Of a stretch of 64,000 nucleotides of DNA, positions 43,226-54,896 are shown piece by piece. Positions within the stretch are counted from its first letter, which is position 1. Each line of letters begins with the position of its first letter. Location: the NCBI GenBank assembly GCA_963854835.1, contig OY978525.1, positions 47,575,196 to 47,639,195 on the forward strand, given 5' to 3'. The position numbers and the translations under genes are program-made. Under the pieces are notes generated by a model that did not search any database, was not told where the DNA came from, and was given only the letters and a program-made list of their open reading frames with translations. Source of the stretch: Megamerina dolium (lineage: Eukaryota > Arthropoda > Insecta > Diptera > Megamerinidae).

Positions 43226-44749
43226 ATGGTGAAAATTGACCAACTAAAAGTGGACCAACTTAAAAAGCTGTTGGTAGAGATGAATCTATCGTCATCAGGT
43301 GCAAAGGCGGAACTGCTGGTTAGGCTGAGGCAAGCTATGGAGGCTAAGGGAATTAATGTAGAAGAACATGAGTTCTTCGAGGAAGCCGATATACAAGCAG
43401 TTGTGCACGCCGAGGAAGAGAGCAAAATAGATTCGAGTGGTCAACTCATGGATTTTATGAAATCCATGATGCAACAACAGCAGCAGCAACTGCAAGGAAT
43501 TAATGCGAAGTTACAAGAAAATGCGTCTCGCATTGACTCCAAGTCTCAAGAACATTCGGTACGTCAAGAAAACGCTATGGAAGAGTTCCAGAAAACAATT
43601 GACTCCAAGTTTCAAGAACATTCGGCTGAATTGCGTAGGGAAATTCAAGAAGGTTCGGCTCGACAAGAACACGTCATCGAAAATCTACAAAAAGGAATTG
43701 AGATTCGATTTCAGGAAATTTCCGGAACCATTAATGAAAAAGTCATGGATCTGAAGGAACATGTAGATGACTTAGAAGATAAGTTCGAGAAATTACAGCA
43801 CGAACTCAATCAACTAAAAATAAATGGACCAGCCACATCAGTGATTAGAGATTCAAGTACAATCAAACTAAAGCCACCAACGTTTGACGGAAGCACGCCA
43901 TTCAATATCTTTAAGCTTCAATTCGAGACAACAGCTTCAAAGAATCAATGGGATGATAGCGACAAGACTGCTGCTTTAATAGTCGCATTAAAAGGTAATG
44001 CTTCCGAGGTGTTACAGATGATTCCAGAGAAAGATCGTGGTAGCTATCAGTCACTGATGGACACACTCCAGCGAAAATATGGAAATGAATACAAGAGTCA
44101 ATTACATCGAGTGGAATTGAGATCGCGAGTGCAACGGAGTAATGAGAGCCTTCAGGAATTCGCTTCCGATATTGAGCGCTTATGTCATCTAGCGTTCTCC
44201 GGTAATTCGGAAGAGTTCGTCGAAAAAATGAAAATAGAGGCATTCATAGATGGCGTACGTGATGGAGAGACAAAGCGTGCTTTAGTCATGTCACCAAGGA
44301 ATACTTATGCCGAAACAGTCAGTAGTGCATTGACGTTTGAAGCCGCCAGTTTGATGTGTAGACCAATGCCACGGGTACGCCAACTAGAAACAGAAACAGC
44401 AGATCTGGTTGAAGCAGTGTGGCAGGCAGTTAAGTCAGTAGTGAAGCCTGAAGGAAGAACAACAGGTCGACGCGAAATCAAATTTAATGGTAAGTGCTTC
44501 ATTTGCGACAAACGAGGGCATATAGCGCGTGATTGCAATCAATCGAGTATGAAGCCTAAAGAAAGAACAAGAAATCAACACAAAAATAAATTTGCCGGTA
44601 AGTGCTTCATATGCGATCAACCAGGACACATGGCGCGGGACTGCCGTCTACGACGAAAGCGATCAAGATCGAATTCTCCAGGAAGACAAAAGAAGGAGAA
44701 TAAGGTGGATAGCGATCGCTCCACTAACACAAATCCATCGTTAAACTAA
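43226..44749 (+). CDS. Gypsy-3 Gag with SAP domain, coiled coil and two zinc knuckles (507 aa)
   Basis: The structural protein that packages element RNA. Residues about 5-40 (LKVDQLKKLLVEMNLSSSGA, KAELLVRLRQAM) have the pattern of a SAP DNA-binding helix-turn-helix. Residues about 75-195 are Gln/Glu-rich with a repeated FQEHSxxLR/RQExxxE pattern and are predicted coiled coil. A retrotransposon capsid region follows (LKPPTFDGSTPFNIFKLQFE, then LHRVELRSRVQRSNESLQEF and VEKMKIEAFIDGVRDGETKR). Two CCHC knuckles, CFICDKRGHIARDC (near 422) and CFICDQPGHMARDC (near 458), precede a basic tail. The frame is intact and the ATG is 10 bp after the PBS. A stop separates it from pol. Confidence 0.92.
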   Translation: MVKIDQLKVDQLKKLLVEMNLSSSGAKAELLVRLRQAMEAKGINVEEHEFFEEADIQAVVHAEEESKIDSSGQLMDFMKSMMQQQQQQLQGINAKLQENASRIDSKSQEHSVRQENAMEEFQKTIDSKFQEHSAELRREIQEGSARQEHVIENLQKGIEIRFQEISGTINEKVMDLKEHVDDLEDKFEKLQHELNQLKINGPATSVIRDSSTIKLKPPTFDGSTPFNIFKLQFETTASKNQWDDSDKTAALIVALKGNASEVLQMIPEKDRGSYQSLMDTLQRKYGNEYKSQLHRVELRSRVQRSNESLQEFASDIERLCHLAFSGNSEEFVEKMKIEAFIDGVRDGETKRALVMSPRNTYAETVSSALTFEAASLMCRPMPRVRQLETETADLVEAVWQAVKSVVKPEGRTTGRREIKFNGKCFICDKRGHIARDCNQSSMKPKERTRNQHKNKFAGKCFICDQPGHMARDCRLRRKRSRSNSPGRQKKENKVDSDRSTNTNPSLN

Positions 44750-44787
44750 ATCGAGTCAGTTCAGCGGGGCGTGAACTGACTCTAACA

Positions 44788-45648
44788 GTGGGTTGCCCCA
44801 TCATTCACATTTCACAACTACAGCGTGTGCCAAGCAGCTTGACTATTGATGGAAAATTGGACAATATGGAATTCATGTTAACCCTGGATACTGGTGCATC
44901 ACATTCTATAATCAAGAGCGATTTTGTAAAGAGGTTTGAGCCTTTAATGGGAATAAAATTGCGTACAGCAACGGGTGAGGATGCACAAATTCTGGGCAAG
45001 ATAAAGAAACGAGTATCTATCGGAAATTGCATTTGGGAACATGAATTCATTGTGGCTGACATCATCGATGACGTAATAATTGGTGTTGATTTTATGATTG
45101 ACAACGGATTTACGTTAGATTTAAATCAACGGATACTGCGCTATGCAAATGTCGAACTACCATTGAACATCGGTTACAAGCGTAGTGGGAACATCAAACG
45201 AGTACTGGCATGTCAACGCCAAGAGGTTCCAGCAAAATCAGAAGCGGTGATATGGGCACAGATGAATGTGGATGATGGGACAGGCAAGTTGTGGGTGGTG
45301 GAAGCAGATAAAGAAATACAAAATAAAAACATCATACCTGGTAGGACGTTAGTAGAACCTAAAGAAAATGGAATAGTACCGGTGCGAATATTAAATCCAA
45401 CTAATACATCTACAGTTGTGAAGAAAGGAATGGTTATTGGTCATTGCCAGGAAGTTACTGCCGTAGTAGACTGCGGAAGATCAGGAGCTGTTAGAGCGGA
45501 ATTAAAAGAACAGATGGAAGAATGGGCAGGTGTGCTTACCAAACAGCAAAAAAAAAAAGGTTTTACAACTATTGGAGAGGTACAGCTCAATCTTTTTCTC
45601 ACATGGATAAACTGGAGGACGAACAATCATCGTGAAACATCACATTAA
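44788..45648 (+). pseudogene. Gypsy-3 protease and RT N-terminal region
   Basis: LTLDTGASHSIIKSDFVKRF near residue 31 is the aspartic protease active site, and ADIIDDVIIGVDFMIDNGFT the second conserved region. The rest is the linker to RT. Near 45547, a run of 11-12 A residues precedes a frame change (KQQKKKGFTT), and the true RT entry (INTGDSRPIRQAPRRVP) lies in another frame at about 45647-45700. The pol of Gypsy-3 therefore carries a frameshift here, possibly from slippage in the A run. Confidence 0.85.
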
Positions 45649-45653
45649 CACCG

Positions 45654-46570
45654 GTGATTCTAGACCAATTCGTCAAGCACCACGACGAGTTCCATTGGCC
45701 AAAAGAGAAGAAGCTGATTACCAATATGCAGAAACAAGGTGTTATTGAACCATCAGCGAGTCCATGGAGTTCACCACTTGTGCTGGTAAAGAAGAAGGAT
45801 GGAATTACTCGATTCTGTGTGGATTACAGAAAGCTAAATGATATCACGAAAAAAGACAGCTATCCACTGTCAAGAATCGATGACACTCTAGACACGCTAT
45901 CTGGTGCGAAGTGGTTCTCAACTCTTGATCTGCATAGTGGCTACTGGCAAGTGGAACTTAGTAAGGAGGACGAAGAGAAAACAGCTTTCAGTATTGGCGA
46001 TGGTCTATGGCAATTTACAGTTATGCCATTTGGCTTATGCAATGCGCCAGCTACTTTTGAACGTTTGATGGAGCGTGTACTCAGAGGACTACACTGGAAA
46101 ACGTGCTTGGTGTACCTCGATGACATTATCGTGATGGGAAAAGATTTTAGCGACCACCTGGAAAAGCTGAAAGAAGTATTTGAGCGTATACAATCAGCAG
46201 GGCTTAAACTGAATATGAAAAAGTGTTCGCTCTTCAGGCGAGAAGATAAATATCTTGGTCATAAAGTAACAACAGAAGGGGTACATACCGACGAGGAGAA
46301 AGTAGCAGCAGTACAAGCATGGCCTATTCCGTCGAATCTTCACGAGTTAAGAAGCTTCCTAGGCTTATGCACCTACTATAGACGATTTGTTCCTGGATTT
46401 GCAAACATCGCCAGCAGTCTGCATGAGTTAACAAGAAAGAGCAAACCATTTGTGTGGGTCGAAGAACAACAGAAAGCATTCGAACAGCTGAAAGAAATAC
46501 TCTGTTCAGCACCAGTTTTAGCGTATCCAGTACCTGGTCAAAAGTTTGTGTTGGACACAGATGCAACAAC
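45654..46570 (+). pseudogene. Gypsy-3 reverse transcriptase
   Basis: From about 45726 the frame encodes a full RT: SASPWSSPLVLVKKKDG, TRFCVDYRKLNDITKKDSYP, WFSTLDLHSGYWQVEL (first Asp), FTVMPFGLCNAPATFERLME, LVYLDDIIVMGKDF (YLDD) and LRSFLGLCTYYRRFVPGFAN (thumb). It ends in FVLDTDA, the beginning of RNase H, and then joins integrase sequence at about 46566-46575: the bulk of RNase H and the integrase N-terminus are deleted. A one-base shift near 45710-45725 separates it from the upstream frame. Confidence 0.9.
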
Positions 46571-47608
46571 AATGCCTCCAGTGGAGGGCATTTGGGATTC
46601 ACCAAAACCGTCGAGAAAATAAAGAAACGATTCTATTGGGTTGGATGTCATGACCATGTCGCTGATTGGATTCGGAAGTGTAAGCAATGTGCAATGGCCA
46701 AAGGTCCCACTAAGAAAAGTCGTGGTAAGATGCACCAATACACCGTGGGTGCTCCATTTGAGCGAATTGCTATGGACATAGCTGGACCATATCCAATAAG
46801 CAACGCAGGAAACAAGTATGTTCTGGTGGTTATATATTACTTCAGTAAATGGCCTGAAGTATACCCCATTCCAAATCAAGAAGCTAGTACAGTTGCGGAT
46901 GTATTCGTTAATCAATGGATTACTCGTTTTGGTGTACCGATGGAATTACACCCAGACCAAGGTCGAAATTTCGAATCAGTTGTATTCCAAGAGATATGCC
47001 GTATGCTGGGTATATACAAAACTCGTACAACACCTTTGCATCCACAATCTGATGGCATGGTAGAACGATTTAACCGTACCTTGGAGGAATATTTGAGAAA
47101 AGTCGTAGATAAATACCAAAGAGACTGGGATGTACATATACCAATATTCTTCATGGCATATCGATGCGCACAACATGATACGACGGCTACTACACCGGCA
47201 ATGGCAATTTTTGGAAACGAGTTAAGACTGCCAGCTGATTTAAAATTTGGAGTTGTAACACCAACGAGATCAACCGAAGGTAATTATACTAGCGAAAAGC
47301 GGGAACAGTTGGATGAAGTACATCAGTTCATCAGAGAGCGGTCGCAGATGATAAGCGATAAGATGAAGGCCAGGTATGACTTGAAAGCAAATGCAAAAGG
47401 GTTCTATGAAGGAGAGCTTGTAATGCTTCATAATCCACAACGAAAGAAAGGCCTGTCCCCTAAACTACAGACTCATTGGGAAGGACCATATGAGATTATA
47501 GCAAAGATAAATGACGTTGTGTATCGGATTCAACGTGCCTGGAATAAAAGAGCAAAGTTTAAAGTAGTGCACTTGGAGCGACTTGCGCCATATCGAGGGG
47601 AAGTATAA
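46566..47608 (+). pseudogene. Gypsy-3 integrase (N-terminally deleted)
   Basis: The open frame enters integrase at NASSGGHLGFTKTVEKIKKR, then the zinc-binding CKQCAMAKGP, Asp in RIAMDIAGPYP, Asp in LHPDQGRNFESVVFQEICR and Glu in SDGMVERFNRTLEEYLRKV, so all DDE residues are present. A gypsy-type C-terminal region follows (KFKVVHLERLAPYRGEV, with LHNPQRKKGLSPKLQTHWEG). Only the region between RNase H and the zinc domain is missing. A polypurine-like AGGAGGGCAG (47637-47646) precedes the 3' LTR. Confidence 0.88.
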
Positions 47609-47646
47609 AAACTTGTTCGGGACTAACAAGGTGAACAGGAGGGCAG

Positions 47647-48084
47647 TGTAACGAGTATCGATAGTTGGTTACTCATCACTATTGTGACTGACACTATTGG
47701 CAGCATCGACATGAATGTCAACAAAAAGAAATAAGCGATAACCAGAACAAGCCAACGAGAAAGGAAGAGAAGAATCTCGGTAAAGGAAGTTTCTGGGGTG
47801 TTGCCAACAGAGTATAAATAGAGCCAGTGTTGAGAAGTGAGAATCAATCTAATTCTGAACGTGATTGCGAAAACATTGATACAGAGGCAAAAGTTGCAAG
47901 TACATTAGAGTGTTATTGTAAATAGTCGATTGTAAGCAGAGTTGATTGTAAATAGAGATTATTAAATAAATTGTTGCTGTATATAGTTGTATAAAATAAG
48001 TGTTGCAGTTATTATTAACAGAATCCAGTGATCGAACAAGGTAATTCAAATAGAATTAAACGCTCACAGAATAAAAACGTAACA
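47647..48084 (+). repeat. Gypsy-3 3' LTR
   Basis: Same length as the 5' LTR with five visible differences. TATAAATA is at 47813-47820. Followed by the TSD ATAC. Confidence 0.95.
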
Positions 48085-48088
48085 ATAC

Positions 48089-48214
48089 GATATAAGAATA
48101 TTTATTAAAATAAACCATTTCTAGATGTAAGAAAAAATATACTAATACATGATGATAGATGTGTGGAAACAAGTTTAATCGACTGACAATTATTGGAATG
48201 GTATGAGAATTACA
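48089..48214 (+). mobile_element. Gypsy-2 copy 3, detached 3' tail
   Basis: Matches the minus strand of 10679-10840 (Gypsy-2A end), including TTTATTAAAATAAAC, TTTCTAGATGTAAG and the final GGTATGAGAATTACA. It is the part cut off from 42758 by the Gypsy-3 insertion. Confidence 0.88.
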
Positions 48215-48391
48215 TTTATTTATTTTTTCTTTCTCCTTTCATTCCCTTTATTACTTCATTTTTGACAACAGTAATATAAAATATTGATATATACAAAAAT
48301 ACTTAAAATTTCTCCTTTAATATATTACAAGAATATAGGGTCCCTCAAGGGACATAGGTACCCTAAAGCAATAGCTGAAATCGAAATTGGG
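48215..48391. other. Unassigned AT-rich DNA
   Basis: No gene seen. A short inverted repeat GTCCCTCAAGGGAC occurs at 48341-48354, just before the TA tract. Confidence 0.5.
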
Positions 48392-48704
<313 letters not shown>

Positions 48705-48710
48705 ATTCGA

Positions 48711-49646
48711 CACCCGAATGTGTCGATTCCTCGTCGTTCTCAGGAATTAGGACTGTCTTACGGCACATTATGGCGTATTTTGCATTTGGATCTACACCTA
48801 CATCCATATAAAATCCAGCTCACACAACAACTGAAGCCAGCTGACCATTCACAACGTCGTAGATACGTCGAATGGGTGCTTGAACAACAGGCGGTGGACG
48901 GCGATTTTTCGAACAAAATTTTCTTCAGCGACGAAGCACATTTCTCACTCGGTGGGTATGTTAACAAACAAAATTTTCGTATTTGGGGTTCTGAGAATCC
49001 TCAAGTAATTGAAGAGAGGCCACTACATCCACAAAAAGTCACTGCTTGGTGTGCTCTTTGGTCCGGAGGTGTGATTGGACCTTACTTCTTCGAAAACGAC
49101 GATGGAACGACTGTCACCGTCAATTCGGAGCGTTATGGTCATATGATAACCGACTTTTTTTTGCCTGCTATTGAAGAATACGACTTAGAGAATATGTGGT
49201 TTCAACAAGACGGTGCCACATGCCACACAACTCGAGCGAATATGGCTTTATTGCAAGAGAAATTTTCTGGCCGCGTAATTTCTCGTCGTGGCGATATCAA
49301 GTGTCCACGAAGATCATGCGATTTGACACCGCTTGACTTTTTTTTATGGGGCTACGCGAAGGACCGTGTTTATGCATATAAACCTTTAACTCTTGAGCAC
49401 CTAAAAACCAACATTCGTCACGTTATGGCTGAGATACCGCCCAATATGTGTCAAAAAGTGGTCGAAAGTTACCTCAAAAGAATCGATACTTGCAACAATT
49501 CGCGTGGTGGTCATTTAAATGATGTAGTATTTCACACATAATGTCAACGTTCAAACTTTATAATAAAAAAGAAATATCATGATAAAAAATATTTTATATG
49601 TGTTTTATTTACATTTACTTTTGAAACCGCAAAATGGATAACCCTT
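48711..49646 (+). pseudogene. rosa-type mariner, 5'-truncated copy (left arm)
   Basis: Transposase from SIPRRSQELGLSYGTLWRIL to the stop at 49541, then the 3' TIR (CCGCAAAATGGATAACCC) ending near 49646. Residues with FSDEAHFSLG, QQDGATCHT and TPLDFFLWGYAKDRVY are all present, but the N-terminal DNA-binding part (about 90 residues) and the 5' TIR are gone. It is nearly identical, in inverse orientation, to the C-terminal part of the full copy at 56183-57487. Confidence 0.88.
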
Positions 49647-50933
49647 TACTTACCAAAATACAAATGAACAGAGAAATTCCTAATTCTAAATACCGACTAA
49701 TATATGCATACTTACTATTAGCATTTAAAATTATACTATAAATGCCATTACTTACCTCTGTTTAAAAATTACTATTTTTCTAAAATTATACACTCCATAC
49801 ATTATTAAACCTGCATTATTAGAATTTTGTGAGCTTGATACGTTCGACTTATGGAGATTTTATGAATTTAATATTGTGTACGTGAGAGAGATGCCGGTGG
49901 GCTCATACCTTGGCAGAGTTACACCGATGTGGTTTCAACCACCGACCGCTTCTTGACTTCTAATAAAAATTAAAGTTATTTAAATTTAATCGTTTTTAAA
50001 TCAAAGAATAAAAAATTATAATATATATAATAATTAAAAATCTACTTGTTTAAACTATGATTGATGTTTGATCGGGATTGTGGATGTTTGCTGGATATGT
50101 CATTTCTCGCCATCTCCTTTGCCACTTGCAAACTATTGCTGTAGATAATTGATGGCAAATCTTGCTGTTGTTGTCGCCGTTGTTGCTGTTGATTTTTCTT
50201 GCGTTTGTTCTGATGTTTAATTGTTGTTGTTGTTGTTGTTACGGTTGATGTGATGGTGGTGCTGCTGCTGTTGTATTTGCATAAGCACACTTTTTCTCAC
50301 CTTCTAGATTGTTAAGCCTTTCGTTGGTGGCCAATACCATTGTTCAAGATGTATGTATAAATCGAATTTTGATTTATTTCATTATTTTCATTGTCGGAAG
50401 AAATTCCGTATTGAAATGAAAAAGAAAGGCACGAAAAACACAAACTAATTGTTTTTTGTTGTATTTTATTTCGTACAAAATAAACCTCGGGATATATATA
50501 AACGTTGTATATTATTATTAAACGAATTATGTATACGTGATATACACAATTTATTGTCAAAGCGAATTATAATATTTCCAGAATGGAAAATATTAAGAAT
50601 ATATATTAATACTTATTAAGTTTGTAGAGTACAAAACACTCTACAAGAAAAAAATACGCGCACTGTTCGTGTCGAGGAAAATACAAGTAGTATATGAAAA
50701 AAAAAAAAAAGAAGAACAAGAACAGACGAACCGACTGCTGACTGATCAAGTCAGAGTTGCCTTCGTCTTCTATAAAGGTGATAACAGACAATGCTCGTGA
50801 CATAATTTTCTGGAGTAGACAAATATGATTTAAATCGGAAATTGTCAATAGTGAATTTTTTAAATGTTTATTAATACACACATCTGCAATGGAAGGTGAT
50901 AGCCGGTTGCCCCGAATCTCCCCATATTACTGT

Positions 50934-51620
50934 TGTGTACTCTTTTTCCACAACACTCACTAAATAACTAACGGCTGACGTAACGCACAAGATTCGCACC
51001 TAAACCTAAGCTCCTAAATATCTTACGAGACTATGACTCTGGTTAGCTGAAATAAAACAGGGTTAATTATACGATACTTGCGTTTTTAGATCTTCATTTT
51101 ATTACTTTTCACCTTTATACTTTTACACTAATACCGGAGGGCCTCGTAAGGATCGCAGTATTTTACAATTGCTTACACGCTAACACTTCACAACTAAGAA
51201 CAAGACTCACAAGTGAAAAGCGATGGTTACTGGTAATTATTCTATGATTATGATGCCCATGATGACGATGTGTTTCCTGCTGGTTGTTGCCTGCTGTACT
51301 AAGCTTTTTAATAGTTTTGTTGCAGCTTTTGTTGTTGAAGTCTAGTGATGTAAACAGTAACTTCCTCCTTATCAAAGTTCGGTTTGGTTTCGGCAATGAG
51401 AGCGAGATTATTTACATTTGGTTGATCTTCTGGTTTTAAGTGAAAGTTGATTTGGTGTGCTTGTGGGTTGATGCTAATGCATTTAATTTGATTTGTAATT
51501 TTGGTTCTATTGTTTATAATTGTCTTCTGATGTGGATCAAAATCCATTGTCACTGATAAATACAGTAGCTGAAATATTTTATTCGGTTGTGGTTGCATAG
51601 CTATTATTGTTATTGGTTGT
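50934..51620 (-). other. Left-arm copy of LTR-like end and 96-aa frame
   Basis: Inverse copy of 54200-54896: it carries the same 96-aa frame (51598-51308) and the same LTR-like end ACACAACA. See the right-arm entry. Confidence 0.5.
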
Positions 51621-51905
51621 AAATTTCATTGTTTTGTAAGTTTGATATGGGTACTAACTGTACTGGGCATCTTGTTTTCTGCTCTGGGTTTATTTGTTCT
51701 TTACTGCATCAAGGATAGTTTTGTGTCATCATTGCTGCGTTGGCATCTCTCGAAATTTCACTCTATGAGTTGCTATTGGATTCTCGTGGACATACCTCTG
51801 CTCTCTTGTGTTTGTAGGGGAATTTCCTGTTTCTTTTTCAATAATAGATCACTTACATCTATTATATCACTTATTTAGTTAATGTTTCTGATTAAGATAC
51901 ACATA

Positions 51906-53555
51906 CAGTGGCTCCCAGCTTATTTCGTACAGTGACAGTTTAAAAATTGCTGCAGTCGTAATTCCTAATATAGCAAAAATTTGAACAAAATATAAATGCC
52001 ATTTTTGAAAGGAAGGTTTGTTTTTTATTTTCCAAAATTTACTTTTTCAAAATTTTAGTGTTTGACACTATAAAAAAATAAAATAAGAAAAAAATAGGAA
52101 AATTCATGTCACAGCTTATTTCGTACAGTCTCTTTAAGTTCAAACTAAAAACAAAGTAAGTTGATTTTAATATTTAGTATGACATCCCTTAGCGTTAATG
52201 ACAGCCTGGAGTCTATTTGGCATTGAATCCACCAATTTTTGAGTGATGTCTGGTGTGATTTTTTTCCATTCCTCCATTAGTACCTTCTTTAGGTCTTGCT
52301 TATTAGAAATCTTGTGTGTTCTTATTTTATTGTCCAAAATAGACCAAAGATTTTCAATCACATTCATGTCAGATGACTGTGGTGGTGGAGACATCAAGTG
52401 TGGGCAGTTCCAAATAAGCCAAGATTGCAAATCCCAGATTTATGTTTTGGGTCATTATCTTGGTAGTACCGAAATTCTTCCCGCAAACCCAGTTTGTCTG
52501 CACTTTGAAGTAAATTGTTTTTCAGAATCTCGAGGTACTTCATTTTGTCCATTGTTCCCTCAATAAAAACCAATTCACCTACTCCGGCTGCTGACATACA
52601 GGCCCAAACCATCACGCTACCGCCACCACGCTTCACTGTGGGCTTAAGGTTCTCCTTGTTTAGCTCGGTATTCGCTTTACGCCAAACATATGACATTCCG
52701 TCCGAGCCAAAAATATTAAACTTAGACTCATCCGCGAAAATAACGGTATTCCAGAACGCAGGAGTCTTAATAATATGCTCTTTGGCGTAGTCAAGTCGGC
52801 GTTGTATATTCATTTTTGAAATGAATGGTTTCTTTCGGGCTACTCGACCGTTCAAGTCATGATTGCGCAGCACACGTCGGACAGTTTCAGCACTGGATGA
52901 TTTTCCTATTTCACGCTGAACCTCTGCAGCCAACTTCGGAGTGGATAACTTTGGATTTTCTTAATTTTTCGTACAATATAACGCTCGTCTGATGCGTTGA
53001 AAATCTTATTAGGTGCTTCTCTGCCCTTGTTCTCCAACCGATTTTCGCGAACGAAGCGTTGAATGATGTATTGGACAGTTGAGGCACTTAAATTTGTCAT
53101 TTCAGCAATTTTTCGCACACTCTGACCTTTCCTAAAATGGTTAATTACCAGTTTACGCTGTTCCATCGTTGTACGACGACCCATAACGCTAAATGTTTAA
53201 TTTACAGCACTTTAACTATTTAAAATAAGAACAATAAAAATTGTTATAATAGTTAAAAAGGTCCAAAAACTCATACAATTCAAAAAAACTTTGTAACTGC
53301 GCGGCAGAATGAAACTTACTTACATTGAAGTTTGTGTACGAAATAAGATGTGAGCTGAAAATCAGCTGATCAATAGTTTTTCTCTCTTGCATGACAAAAA
53401 GAACAATTTTTGGGGTTCCCCGTTTTCTTATTAGGTTTACTAAACACATACACAGACATCTACATTCAAAACTTATCGATAAGTTTTTTAGTTTCGATGT
53501 TACAGCCATTTACATAAAAATATATACACTGTACGAAATAAGCTGTGAGCCACTG
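51906..53555 (-). mobile_element. Tc1-like element, copy 1 (in the left palindrome arm)
   Basis: Ends CAGTGGCTCCCAGCTTATTT and (inverse) CAGTGGCTCACAGCTTATTT form 29-bp TIRs with one mismatch. TA flanks at 51904-51905 and 53556-53557. At 1650 bp it is the same family as 57494-59144. It is absent from the right arm at the matching TA (near 53924). Confidence 0.95.
52167..53184 (-). pseudogene. Tc1-like transposase, copy 1, frameshifted
   Basis: Same protein as the 346-aa transposase of copy 2, but in three frames (53184-52906, 52933-52394, 52430-52167). One A is missing in the AAGAAAAATCC run near 52960, and one base is missing near 52430 (GGGATTTGCAATC instead of GGGATTGTGCAATC). FADESKFNIFG, QDNDPKH and DMNVIENLW are present. 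It cannot be made as one protein. Confidence 0.92.
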
Positions 53556-53611
53556 TATATTCTTATATTTAAAGCGTGTTTTGTTACATATATTTCATTT
53601 TATTTCTACGG

Positions 53612-53871
<260 letters not shown>

Positions 53872-54199
53872 AGAAATAAAATGAAATATATGTAACAAAA
53901 CACGCTTTAAATATAAGAATATATGTGTATCTTAATCAGAAACATTAACTAAATAAGTGATATAATAGATGTAAGTGATCTATTATTGAAAAAGAAACAG
54001 GAAATTCCCCTACAAACACAAGAGAGCAGAGGTATGTCCACGAGAATCCAATAGCAACTCATAGAGTGAAATTTCGAGAGATGCCAACGCAGCAATGATG
54101 ACACAAAACTATCCTTGATGCAGTAAAGAACAAATAAACCCAGAGCAGAAAACAAGATGCCCAGTACAGTTAGTACCCATATCAAACTTACAAAACAAT

Positions 54200-54896
54200 G
54201 AAATTTACAACCAATAACAATAATAGCTATGCAACCACAACCGAATAAAATATTTCAGCTACTGTATTTATCAGTGACAATGGATTTTGATCCACATCAG
54301 AAGACAATTATAAACAATAGAACCAAAATTACAAATCAAATTAAATGCATTAGCATCAACCCACAAGCACACCAAATCAACTTTCACTTAAAACCAGAAG
54401 ATCAACCAAATGTAAATAATCTCGCTCTCATTGCCGAAACCAAACCGAACTTTGATAAGGAGGAAGTTACTGTTTACATCACTAGACTTCAACAACAAAA
54501 GCTGCAACAAAACTATTAAAAAGCTTAGTACAGCAGGCAACAACCAGCAGGAAACACATCGTCATCATGGGCATCATAATCATAGAATAATTACCAGTAA
54601 CCATCGCTTTTCACTTGTGAGTCTTGTTCTTAGTTGTGAAGTGTTAGCGTGTAAGCAATTGTAAAATACTGCGATCCTTACGAGGCCCTCCGGTATTAGT
54701 GTAAAAGTATAAAGGTGAAAAGTAATAAAATGAAGATCTAAAAACGCAAGTATCGTATAATTAACCCTGTTTTATTTCAGCTAACCAGAGTCATAGTCTC
54801 GTAAGATATTTAGGAGCTTAGGTTTAGGTGCGAATCTTGTGCGTTACGTCAGCCGTTAGTTATTTAGTGAGTGTTGTGGAAAAAGAGTACACAACA
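54200..54896 (+). other. Right-arm 96-aa frame and LTR-like end
   Basis: The frame 54229-54519 (MQPQPNKIFQLLYLSVTMDF ... ITRLQQQKLQQNY) is not recognised; it could be the end of a retroelement gene. From 54700 to 54896 the DNA looks like the R-U5 part of an LTR: AATAAAATGA signal at 54724, ending AGTGTTGTGGAAAAAGAGTA, CACAACA, which matches the last ~30 bp of the gypsy copy B LTR (25197-25225). No PBS follows, so this would be a 3' or solo LTR. The start 54229-54290 resembles 20121-20190. Confidence 0.45.

Larger units (their letters stand above)
42759..48084 (+). mobile_element. Gypsy-3: complete young Ty3/gypsy element
   Basis: Two 438-bp LTRs (42759-43196, 47647-48084), each TGTAACGAG ... 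AAACGTAACA, flanked by the 4-bp target duplication ATAC (42755-42758 and 48085-48088). PBS, Gag, protease, RT, integrase and a purine tract lie between. By eye the LTRs differ at 5 of 438 positions (about 1.1%), so insertion is recent. The element entered the 3' tail of Gypsy-2 copy 3, whose sequence is continuous across the TSD. Frameshifts and an RNase H deletion make pol defective. Confidence 0.95.
48711..53611 (+). repeat. Large palindrome, left arm (with Tc1 inserted at 51906-53555)
   Basis: Reverse complement of the right arm (53868-57116). Outer positions pair with a constant coordinate sum of about 105,827-105,829 (49541 with 56288, 50042 with 55787, 51642 with 54185), up to 51903. 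Then the Tc1 element interrupts, and 53558-53611 again matches the start of the right arm. Without Tc1 the arm is about 3.25 kb. Very few differences are visible. Confidence 0.95.

Noticed and set aside
43911..44243. 110-aa minus-strand frame
   Set aside because: Shadow of the Gypsy-3 gag gene.
53949..54185. 78-aa minus-strand frame with a hydrophobic segment (also 51642-51878)
   Set aside because: It looks like a membrane anchor but has no companion gene, and the opposite orientation of the neighbouring LTR-like end makes an env assignment unsafe.
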